NCBI GenBank assembly: GCA_024405235.1
Contig: JAKSPA010000090.1
Span: forward strand, 1 to 6,818
Length of the DNA: 6,818 nt
From: Lentisphaeria bacterium
GTDB taxonomy: Bacteria; Verrucomicrobiota; Lentisphaeria; Oligosphaerales; Oligosphaeraceae
Direction of reading: 5' to 3'
The notes beneath the pieces were generated by a model that had not been told where the DNA came from, ran no database searches, and saw only the letters and a list, made by a program, of their open reading frames with translations. This document shows positions 1-5,382 of the stretch, one piece after another (within the stretch, counting starts at the first letter, position 1; each line of letters opens with the position of its first letter). The position numbers and the translations under genes were made by a program.

Positions 1-516
1 TTTTTCGGACGGATCGAATCCGTCCAACGCTCCCCATGGATTCTCCAGATCGTCTCCAGGAAATCCATCGGGACAACCGCATGCGCCATCGTTTAGGTTC
101 GCGCCGCATCTGGGACAGAGTCCCATGCAGTCGTCACGACAGAGAAACTGTTGGGGAAAACTCATTAATATATCCTCTCTTAGAGATTCTGAGAGGTCAA
201 CTGTGGTCCCAAATGCGTTCTCCACCTCATGACATACGTCGTCGGTGTCAATATTCCACCCGAAAACCGTCTCGCAACGATCGCAGACGCTTTCAAGCGA
301 TGTTCTGAGACGGCCTCTGACAAGAAGATCATTGCCACCGTTTATGGGTTCGAGATGCAGATGGTAGGCCACAGGCGCCGTGAACCACGTTCTCTCTTCG
401 TCGGAAAGATCCAGTTCGACCGCAGGGACTTCGCCGTCAAGGTCAAGCCCTTCGGGCGGAAGATCAACCAAATCGAACTGGACTCCACGGACTGGTTTGT
501 TGGAGAATTCAGACAT
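1..516 (-). CDS. DUF177/YceD-family protein with Cys-rich motifs (3' end outside window)
   Basis: The first 172 residues are visible and no stop is reached before the window edge. The protein is recognised by the DUF177 (YceD) pattern: an acidic N-terminal half, a CxxC pair at C78/C81 (CDRC), then a block with VDLSESLRED (107-116) and Cys at 126, 130, 134, 137, 146 and 148, arranged as C-x3-DC-x-GLCPRCG-x-NLN-x4-CGC. The paired cysteines suggest metal binding. In many bacteria this family is encoded just before rpmF (ribosomal protein L32) and is implicated in 23S rRNA/L32 homeostasis; whether rpmF follows here is outside the window. The ATG at 516-514 directly abuts the TAA stop of dapA with no spacer and no clear Shine-Dalgarno, so translation is probably coupled to dapA. 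The acidic tail after the Cys block (GDDLENPWGALDGFDPSEK) corresponds to the usual DPRWAAL-like ending. Family assignment is firm; function is known only by family association. Confidence 0.85.
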   Translation of the reverse strand, partial: MSEFSNKPVRGVQFDLVDLPPEGLDLDGEVPAVELDLSDEERTWFTAPVAYHLHLEPINGGNDLLVRGRLRTSLESVCDRCETVFGWNIDTDDVCHEVENAFGTTVDLSESLREDILMSFPQQFLCRDDCMGLCPRCGANLNDGACGCPDGFPGDDLENPWGALDGFDPSEK

Positions 517-1386
517 TTAGATGAGACCGAGACTCTTCAGCGTGTTTCTGAGCGTCGCGCGCGTCGCTTCACCCATTTCGCAGAGAGGCAGGCGATACTC
601 TTCGGCGAGAAGGCCCATGTCGGCGAGAGCCGCCTTGACGGGAATCGGATTCGCCTCGAGGAAGAGATCGTGCGCCAGAGGATAGTAGCGCTTGTGGATT
701 GCGTAGGCTCCCGCGAAGTCGTTCGCAAGCGCCAGATTGCACATCTTGACGTACGCTTCAGGAGCGACGTTGGAAAGCACGCTGATGACACCAGACGCTC
801 CGACGGACATCATCGGAAGCGCAAGACTGTCGTCGCCGCTCAGCACCGTCAGATCGCACATGTTGCGAATGGCGTTGACGCGCTCCACGCTTCCTGCAGC
901 CTCCTTGATTGCGGCGACCTGCGGATGAGTCGAAAGACGTTTGACGACATCCAGCGGAATCTCCTTGCCTGTGCGGCCAGGCACATTGTAGAGCACGATC
1001 GGCAGATCAGTGCACTCGGCGGTCGCGACGAAATGGCGGTAGAGACCTTCGGAGGATGGTTTGTTGTAGTAGGGAGTGACCTGAAGCGTAGCGTCAACAG
1101 GAAGACCGACCATCTCCTTCGTCAGACGAATCGCCTCCTCGGTGGAGTTGGCACCGGTTCCTGCGATGATCTGGCAACGGCGATTCGTCTTTTCAGCCAC
1201 GAATCGGATGATATCAAGATGTTCGTCCACAGTGACGGTGGGAGATTCGCCAGTGGTTCCAACTGGAATGATTCCCGCCACGCCTGCGGCAATCTGACGT
1301 TCGACCAACGCCTCAAGGCATGGATAGTCGACCTTTCCGTTGCGGAAAGGGGTGACAAGAGCTGTGTAAACGCCCTGCAGTTTCAT
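517..1386 (-). CDS. dapA: 4-hydroxy-tetrahydrodipicolinate synthase
   Basis: This cytoplasmic (beta/alpha)8 aldolase condenses pyruvate with aspartate semialdehyde, the first committed step of diaminopimelate/lysine synthesis. It has 289 residues, close to the roughly 290-300 usual for the family. The Schiff-base lysine is K161 (AIKEAAGS), the catalytic triad residues are T44 (PVGTTGES), Y107 (VTPYYNKP) and Y133 (LYNVPGRTG), and the substrate-binding arginine is R138; all fall at the numbering familiar from the E. coli enzyme. The stretch LSGDDSLALPMMSVGASGVIS is also typical of DapA. The start ATG at 1386-1384 has a good Shine-Dalgarno (AAGGGA about 8 bases upstream). The 74-base gap to queA holds no convincing hairpin terminator, so it may be co-transcribed with queA, and it runs directly into the DUF177 gene. 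Related aldolases (N-acetylneuraminate lyase, KDG aldolase) share the fold, but the residues here favour DapA. Confidence 0.95.
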   Translation of the reverse strand: MKLQGVYTALVTPFRNGKVDYPCLEALVERQIAAGVAGIIPVGTTGESPTVTVDEHLDIIRFVAEKTNRRCQIIAGTGANSTEEAIRLTKEMVGLPVDATLQVTPYYNKPSSEGLYRHFVATAECTDLPIVLYNVPGRTGKEIPLDVVKRLSTHPQVAAIKEAAGSVERVNAIRNMCDLTVLSGDDSLALPMMSVGASGVISVLSNVAPEAYVKMCNLALANDFAGAYAIHKRYYPLAHDLFLEANPIPVKAALADMGLLAEEYRLPLCEMGEATRATLRNTLKSLGLI

Positions 1387-1460
1387 TTTTGTTTCCCTTT
1401 TTAAAAATATCCCGAAAGAAATTCTGCGATTTTACTTACTATAATGCCAATCCGAAATTT

Positions 1461-2510
1461 CTAAAGGCGTTGTCCAGGCGGCAGAAGCAGCATGCAGTCG
1501 CCGTAGCTGAAGAAACGGAATTTTTCATGGATTGCAAAGCGATAGGCCGCCATGACATTGTCATAAGGCGCGAAGCAGCACACAAGCATCAAAAGCGTGG
1601 ACTGCGGAAGATGGAAATTGGTCAGCAGGCCATCGGTGACCTTCGGTCGTTTTGGAGGATAGAGGAAGATGCTCGTGCGCCCGCTTCCAGCCTTCACGAA
1701 ACCAGTGTCGCCATCCGCACATGTTTCGACGGTCCTGACAGAAGTGGTTCCCATGCAGAAGACTCTCCCGCCGTTTCTGTGCGTCGAATTGATGATTTCG
1801 GCGGCTTCTTCGCTCAGCGTGTAGCGCTCTTCATGCATGACATGCCCCTCTATCGTCTCGCTCTCAACAGGCTTGAAGGTGCCTGCCCCGACATGCAGAG
1901 TCAGACGCGCGATCCGCACGCCATTCTTCTCAAGTTGTGCCATGATTTCAGGCGTCATGTGCAGGCCGGCGGTGGGACATGCCACGCTGCCTGGATTCTT
2001 TGCGTAGATGGTTTGATAGTCCGCCTTGTCGGTCTCCTCCGCTTCGCGGCTGATGTATGGCGGCAACGGCGTCTTGCCGTATTTCTCCAAAATGGACAGA
2101 ACGTCCTCTTCATCGAATTCCACGATGCACGCGCCGTCGGCTTCCTTTTCAAGAACCGTAAGTCCAGTGCCTGCGCCGTCAAGAACGACTCTGGCGCCAA
2201 TGCGTAGACGTCGTCCTGGTTTCAGAAAGGCCTGCCATTTGCGCCCTCCTCTGCTCTCCAGCATGAAAACCTGCACACGGCCATGCGTTTCAGGACGTTC
2301 GCCCCACAGGCGCGCAGGTATCACGCGCGTGTCATTCAGTACTAGACAGTCGCCTTCACGGAAATATTCCGCGAAATGGTGGAAGACGGAATCCAGACGT
2401 CCCGCGCCGTCTCGCTCCATGACAAGCATTCTGGCAGAGGCGCGGTCCTCCAAAGGACGCTGCGCAATCAATTCCTGCGGCAAATCAAAATCGAAATCCG
2501 AAACTAACAT
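1461..2510 (-). CDS. queA: S-adenosylmethionine:tRNA ribosyltransferase-isomerase
   Basis: QueA transfers and isomerises the ribosyl moiety of S-adenosylmethionine onto 7-aminomethyl-7-deazaguanine at the wobble position of GUN tRNAs, giving epoxyqueuosine. The 349 residues match the family's usual length. Motifs in order: FDLPQELIAQRPLEDR (8-23), LNDTRVIPARL (58-68), PLPPYI (148-153), LHVGAGTFKPV (205-215), MGTTSVRTVE (253-262), DGLLTNFHLPQSTLLMLV (293-310) and YGDCMLLL (336-343). Two positions differ from the consensus I recall: SVACPTAGLHMT (175-186), usually SVAAPTAGLHFT, and Cys instead of Ala in YGDCM. The ATG at 2510 has a Shine-Dalgarno GGAAG at 2521-2517 and starts 14 bases after the smpB stop. 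No other queuosine gene is visible in the window. Confidence 0.95.
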   Translation of the reverse strand: MLVSDFDFDLPQELIAQRPLEDRASARMLVMERDGAGRLDSVFHHFAEYFREGDCLVLNDTRVIPARLWGERPETHGRVQVFMLESRGGRKWQAFLKPGRRLRIGARVVLDGAGTGLTVLEKEADGACIVEFDEEDVLSILEKYGKTPLPPYISREAEETDKADYQTIYAKNPGSVACPTAGLHMTPEIMAQLEKNGVRIARLTLHVGAGTFKPVESETIEGHVMHEERYTLSEEAAEIINSTHRNGGRVFCMGTTSVRTVETCADGDTGFVKAGSGRTSIFLYPPKRPKVTDGLLTNFHLPQSTLLMLVCCFAPYDNVMAAYRFAIHEKFRFFSYGDCMLLLPPGQRL

Positions 2511-2516
2511 GGCTGA

Positions 2517-2521
2517 CTTCC
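2517..2521 (-). promoter_or_regulatory. Ribosome binding site of queA
   Basis: GGAAG on the minus strand, six bases before the ATG at 2510, lies in the 14-base gap after smpB and supports this start. Confidence 0.6.
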
Positions 2522-2524
2522 ACT

Positions 2525-2977
2525 CTATCGCGAAGAACGCATGGCGCGTTCCGCCTCGCGCTCGTCCATCTGCTCCTTCATGGCGTCGCGCTTGTCATGG
2601 AGGTTCTTGCCGCGGCAGAGGCCTATGTCCAATTTTATATGTCCGCGGTTGTCGAAATACGCCTCAAGCGGAATAATCGTAAGCCCCTTTGCCTCAACTG
2701 AACGCTTGAGTTTTCTGATTTCCTTCTTGTGCAGCAACAGCTGCCGCTGCCTTGTGGGCGCATGGTTGTTGTAGCTTCCCATGGCGTACGGCGCGATATT
2801 GCACGCGACAAGCTGCGCATTGCCCTTCTGGTCAATGGTCACGTACGACTGAGCAAGAGACATGCCCGCATTCCGGCAGGATTTTACCTCCGTGCCGGTC
2901 AAGGCAATACCAGCCTGCAGCTTCTCCAGCACCTGGTAGTCGTGAAATGCTCTTTTGTTCTGACAGATATTCTTCAT
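2525..2977 (-). CDS. smpB: SsrA-binding protein SmpB
   Basis: SmpB binds tmRNA and brings it to stalled ribosomes for trans-translation. The 150 residues fit the usual 145-160. Motifs seen: NKRAFHDY (7-14), GTEVKSCR (28-35, usually GTEVKSLR), the basic RQRQLLLHKKEI (76-87), KGLTIIPLEAYFDNRGHIKLDI (97-118), and the tail GKNLHDKRDAMKEQMDERE, which contains the conserved DKR that probes the decoding centre and the helical basic tail. The ATG at 2977 has only a weak ribosome binding site (AAAGCC immediately upstream). A promoter-like sequence lies 26-53 bases upstream. It is followed closely by queA. The tmRNA gene itself is not in the window. Confidence 0.96.
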   Translation of the reverse strand: MKNICQNKRAFHDYQVLEKLQAGIALTGTEVKSCRNAGMSLAQSYVTIDQKGNAQLVACNIAPYAMGSYNNHAPTRQRQLLLHKKEIRKLKRSVEAKGLTIIPLEAYFDNRGHIKLDIGLCRGKNLHDKRDAMKEQMDEREAERAMRSSR

Positions 2978-3002
2978 GGCTTTGCAATTGCGTATTTTCC
3001 AT

Positions 3003-3030
3003 AATATAATATACGCACGAAAGACGACAA
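3003..3030 (-). promoter_or_regulatory. Putative sigma-70-type promoter for smpB
   Basis: On the minus strand a TTGTCG -35 (3030-3025) is separated by 16 bases from a TATATT -10 (3008-3003), 4/6 and 5/6 matches to the consensus. Transcription would start near 2996, giving a leader of about 19 bases before smpB. It lies in the 62-base gap after the nucleoside transporter, suggesting that smpB-queA-dapA-DUF177 can be transcribed independently of the transporter. The call is by eye from hexamers in an AT-rich stretch. Confidence 0.45.
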
Positions 3031-3039
3031 GCCTTTTCG

Positions 3040-4305
3040 CTACAGGAACAAGCCGGCGATTATCGCCGTCGAGAAAGAAGCGAAAGTGCCTCCTAGAAGC
3101 GTTCGCATCGCAAGACGCGACACATCGCCTCTCCTGTTCGGAGCCATGCCACCGAATCCCGCAATGAGCATTCCGATGGAACCGAAATTCGCGAATCCGC
3201 AGAGTGCGTATGACAGAATGACCGCAGAACGAGAGGTGAGCGTTCCATCAAGCAGCTGTGAAAGATGCGAATAGGCAACCATTTCATTCAGGAAGGTCTT
3301 TTCGCTTATGAGCTGTCCGCCGACGACCATGTCTGTCGCAGGGATTCCAAGCAGATAGGCGAATGGCGAAAAGAGCCAGCCGATTACATTCTGAAGATGC
3401 CAAGCCTCGCCAAGACCGCACATGCCAACGGCGCCGTTCCAAATCCACTGCAGCATCGCGATCACCGAGATGAATCCGATGAGCATGGCCGCAATGTCCA
3501 GCGCGACCTTCAGGCCCTCAGAACAGCCGCGCGCACATGCGTCGACGACGTTCGAATCGATTCGTGTATCGTTCATCTTGAACTTTCCCAACGTGACAGG
3601 CGTCCCTTCTTCCGGGACGAGTATCTTGGAAAAGACGATGGCGGCTGGTGCCGACATGATGGAAGCCGCGATGAGATGCCCTGCAATGCCGTCGATATTC
3701 GCTCCAAGCATCTTGGCGCATCCACCAAGCGAAGAACCGGAAATCGTCGCCAGACCGCCAGTCATAAGACATGCTATTTCGGAATTCGTCATGTCTTTGA
3801 TGTATGGTTTCACAATCAACGGCGCCTCTATCTGTCCAATGAAGATATTGGCGGCAGCACTGCACGCCTCCGCGCCTGAAATTCGCAGAGTCCTCTTCAT
3901 GATGATGGCCAGCACCAGAACGATCTTCTGCAGAACGCCGCAGTAGTATAGGATTGCAGTCACGGCTGAAACGAAAATGATGACAGGAAGCATCTGAAAT
4001 GCGAAAATGAAACCCGTGCCAAGCACTTTCGAAGCGGTCTCCGGATCAGTCAGGACTTTCGAGAACAGGAACTCGGCGCCGGCCTTGCTCTGCTCCAACA
4101 GCTTCATGACCACGCCGTCAAGAAACGTGAATACACTCTGTCTGACTGATGTCTTCAAAATCAGCAGAGCGAAAACAAGCTGAATGACCGTGCCGTTTAG
4201 AACCAGCCTCCAGTCAATCTTCCTGCGGTTTGTGGAACATAGCCATGCCACAGCGATGAACACCAGCAGACCTACAACGCTTACGATTTTTTCTTTTATG
4301 AACAT
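3040..4305 (-). CDS. Concentrative nucleoside transporter, CNT/NupC family
   Basis: An inner-membrane nucleoside:cation symporter of 421 residues, very hydrophobic throughout, with the CNT layout: three N-terminal helices (about 8-122, including the gate-like segment FAFQMLPVIIFVSAV at 101-115), hairpin 1 with GQIEAPLIVKPYI (157-169), then MTGGLATISGSSL (181-193), NEMVAY (340-345) and the C-terminal signature CGFANFGSIGMLIAGFGGMAPNR (369-391), followed by GGTFASFSTAIIAGLF. The Gln and Glu of hairpin 1, E341 and N373 correspond to base- and ribose-contacting residues in the family. The usual QTEAP of hairpin 1 is QIEAP here, which could alter base selectivity. The ATG at 4305 follows AGAGG, eight bases upstream. 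It is divergent from the toxin-like gene. No hairpin terminator is evident between its stop and smpB. The substrate range (purine or pyrimidine) cannot be told. Confidence 0.92.
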   Translation of the reverse strand: MFIKEKIVSVVGLLVFIAVAWLCSTNRRKIDWRLVLNGTVIQLVFALLILKTSVRQSVFTFLDGVVMKLLEQSKAGAEFLFSKVLTDPETASKVLGTGFIFAFQMLPVIIFVSAVTAILYYCGVLQKIVLVLAIIMKRTLRISGAEACSAAANIFIGQIEAPLIVKPYIKDMTNSEIACLMTGGLATISGSSLGGCAKMLGANIDGIAGHLIAASIMSAPAAIVFSKILVPEEGTPVTLGKFKMNDTRIDSNVVDACARGCSEGLKVALDIAAMLIGFISVIAMLQWIWNGAVGMCGLGEAWHLQNVIGWLFSPFAYLLGIPATDMVVGGQLISEKTFLNEMVAYSHLSQLLDGTLTSRSAVILSYALCGFANFGSIGMLIAGFGGMAPNRRGDVSRLAMRTLLGGTFASFSTAIIAGLFL

Positions 4306-4308
4306 CTT

Positions 4309-4347
4309 TTACCTCTATTGCTAACATGTTGCGCTCGCGCAAATATA
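4309..4347 (-). promoter_or_regulatory. Putative promoter and ribosome binding site of the nucleoside transporter
   Basis: Upstream of the ATG at 4305 the minus strand reads AGAGGTAAAAG, a good Shine-Dalgarno. Further upstream TATATT (4347-4342) could be a -10 box, without a convincing -35. Between them TTGCG and CGCAA (4329-4333 and 4338-4342) form a short inverted repeat around CTCG. It could be a small leader hairpin or operator half-sites. The Shine-Dalgarno is solid; the rest is tentative. Confidence 0.35.
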
Positions 4348-4379
4348 TTTCATTCAAGTGATTTTCTCCGAACAATGAC

Positions 4380-4407
4380 TTGAAAATTCGAAAATTCTAA
4401 TGATAGT
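4380..4407 (+). promoter_or_regulatory. Putative promoter for the toxin-like gene
   Basis: TTGAAA (4380-4385), 16 bases, then GATAGT (4402-4407): 4/6 matches in both boxes. Transcription would begin near 4414, giving a leader of about 58 bases that contains the inverted repeat at 4429-4455. The spacer includes a tandem GAAAATTC repeat (4382-4389 and 4390-4397). The region is AT-rich, so such matches arise easily. Confidence 0.3.
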
Positions 4408-4428
4408 ATGCAAAAAAACTGATCATCA

Positions 4429-4455
4429 CTATGCTTTTCCACAAAAACAGCATAG
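4429..4455 (+). repeat. Inverted repeat / leader hairpin upstream of the toxin-like gene
   Basis: CTATGCT (4429-4435) and AGCATAG (4449-4455) are perfect 7-base inverted repeats around a 13-base centre. The arms extend inward with TTT against AAA if C4448 is bulged. The structure ends 16 bases before the ATG at 4472 and is followed by GCAATTTTCG, a short T-run. It could be an operator, a translation-occluding hairpin or a weak attenuator in the leader. No gene upstream on this strand would need a terminator here. Confidence 0.5.
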
Positions 4456-4471
4456 GCAATTTTCGTAGTAT

Positions 4472-5167
4472 ATGTCAAAACAGATGCAAAAAAAACTGAA
4501 GCAGGTGACGTCCATCCTTGCGGCACTTGTCTTCATGGCCATTTCGGCCTACGCATCTCAACCAACGAAGCAGGACCACCCGCAAAAAGCTCCCTCAGTA
4601 TAAGTCCAGCAGGAATCGCAGGAAACTGTCCTGCCAATCGCCGAACCGACAGTCCAAACAGAACAGAACGCATCAAAGAAAAAGACGGTCAGGCAGGCGA
4701 CCGAAAGCAAGGCTCCAGCTGTCACTGAAAAACAGACCGCTCCAACTCCTGCGCCCGCCCTCCCCTCTGCGCAGACAACCAAGGACACCGCCGTCAAGCA
4801 GAAGGCTCAGACGACGCCTAAAGTCTCCACACATCGTCCCGCTCCAGAAGAAAACACCGGCGGCTGGACGACGATCCCCCCGCCTGACTTCAAGCCGAAA
4901 AGCAAATGGCATCGTTCGAATCTGGAACGGCATTGGGAAAAACATCAGGCGGAATTCCCTGAATTCCATAACGAACAGGAATATGGCGTCGCTGCCTTGT
5001 ATTTCTTCGAGCATCCGCCAAAGGGGACGCTCACTAAAACAAACGGCGACGGCGACAGGATGTTCTATCATCAGGATAGCAATACCTTCGGTGTCTTGAC
5101 ATCGGACGGCACCGCAAAGACAATGTTCAGGCCTTCCGCTGGAATCAACTATTGGAGAAGACAATGA
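4472..5167 (+). pseudogene. Secreted toxin-like protein with C-terminal colicin D/CdiA-CT-like (BECR) RNase domain, interrupted by an in-frame TAA
   Basis: One frame runs from the ATG at 4472 to the TGA at 5165-5167 (231 codons), broken only by TAA at 4601-4603 (codon 44). Residues 1-28 form a Sec signal peptide: basic KKLK (7-10), hydrophobic TSILAALVFMAISAYA and an AYA|S cleavage site. Residues 45-130 are a low-complexity Lys/Gln/Pro/Thr/Ala linker. Residues about 147-231 resemble colicin D/CdiA-type tRNase toxins of the BECR fold: RHWEKHQAEF (153-162, candidate catalytic His/Lys), YGVAALYFFEHPPKGTLTK, NGDGDRMFYHQDSNTFGVL, DGTAKTMFRP (212-221) and a final YWRRQ. Beyond the TAA there is no early ATG in frame and no evident restart, so the gene is probably silenced. 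The break also leaves a 43-residue ORF that is little more than the signal peptide. Its ATGA overlap with the CPCC gene argues for a toxin-immunity pair. The ribosome binding site is weak. The domain match is from memory of family patterns; a single C-to-T change (CAA to TAA) would explain the stop. Confidence 0.65.
5154..5157 (+). promoter_or_regulatory. Ribosome binding site deciding the CPCC gene start
   Basis: GGAG lies six bases before the ATG at 5164 and favours it over the in-frame TTG at 5152, which would put the ribosome binding site inside the coding region. It lies within the last codons of the toxin-like frame. Confidence 0.65.
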
Positions 5168-5373
5168 TTACATTCCGCATTCGCCAGAAAGCAAAGTGCC
5201 CATGCTGTGGAATACGCGTTTTGGACACCAAAGGAAAATATGAAATCTGTCCCGTCTGCGGATGGGAGGACGATCCAATACAGGCAAAGGACCATGCCTT
5301 CGCAGGTGGCGCGAACTCAATTGCGCTAGTGGATGCACGAATTGCCTGGAAACGCAAGCAAAAGAAAAAATAG
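5164..5373 (+). CDS. CPCC-type cysteine-rich protein, candidate immunity partner
   Basis: A small 69-residue cytoplasmic protein with no signal peptide. It matches the cysteine-rich CPCC family: CPCCG (12-16), GKYEICPVCGWEDDPIQ (24-40) and GGANSIALVDAR (48-59). Cys 12, 14, 15, 29 and 32 form a likely zinc site. Members of this family are often small stand-alone genes, in my recollection sometimes beside polymorphic toxins; their biochemical role is not established. The ATG overlaps the toxin-like gene's stop as ATGA (5164-5167), with GGAG upstream, so translation would normally be coupled to the toxin. The C-terminus ends in a very basic run (WKRKQKKK) and is shorter than many family members. 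Family call firm; an immunity role is inferred only from position. The reading frame is intact although the toxin-like gene is broken. Confidence 0.85.
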   Translation: MITFRIRQKAKCPCCGIRVLDTKGKYEICPVCGWEDDPIQAKDHAFAGGANSIALVDARIAWKRKQKKK

Positions 5374-5382
5374 TCCTCTGAT

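Noticed and set aside
229..1404. Long plus-strand open frame (391 codons) opposite dapA and DUF177
   Set aside because: It is antisense to two recognisable genes, has no family-like motifs and is rich in Arg/His/Asp as expected of a shadow frame.
1389..2207. Plus-strand open frame of 272 codons opposite queA
   Set aside because: The opposite strand encodes a full-length QueA with all motifs; this frame shows no recognisable protein.
4382..4397. Tandem GAAAATTC repeat
   Set aside because: Only two 8-base copies in an AT-rich intergenic region; it could be chance.
4601..4603. TAA decoded as an amino acid
   Set aside because: TAA ends dapA normally in this window, and TAA is not used for selenocysteine or pyrrolysine.
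4518..5099. Plus-strand frame of 193 codons overlapping the toxin-like gene
   Set aside because: Its product is an Arg/Ser/Pro/Lys-rich string typical of a shifted frame, whereas the other frame has a signal peptide, a linker and a domain with family-like motifs.
5152..5163. TTG start giving the CPCC protein four extra residues
   Set aside because: GGAG at 5154-5157 is correctly placed for the ATG at 5164, and that start makes the ATGA overlap.
4673..5164. Minus-strand frame of 163 codons opposite the toxin-like gene
   Set aside because: No ribosome binding site or family motifs, and it is antisense to the better supported frame.
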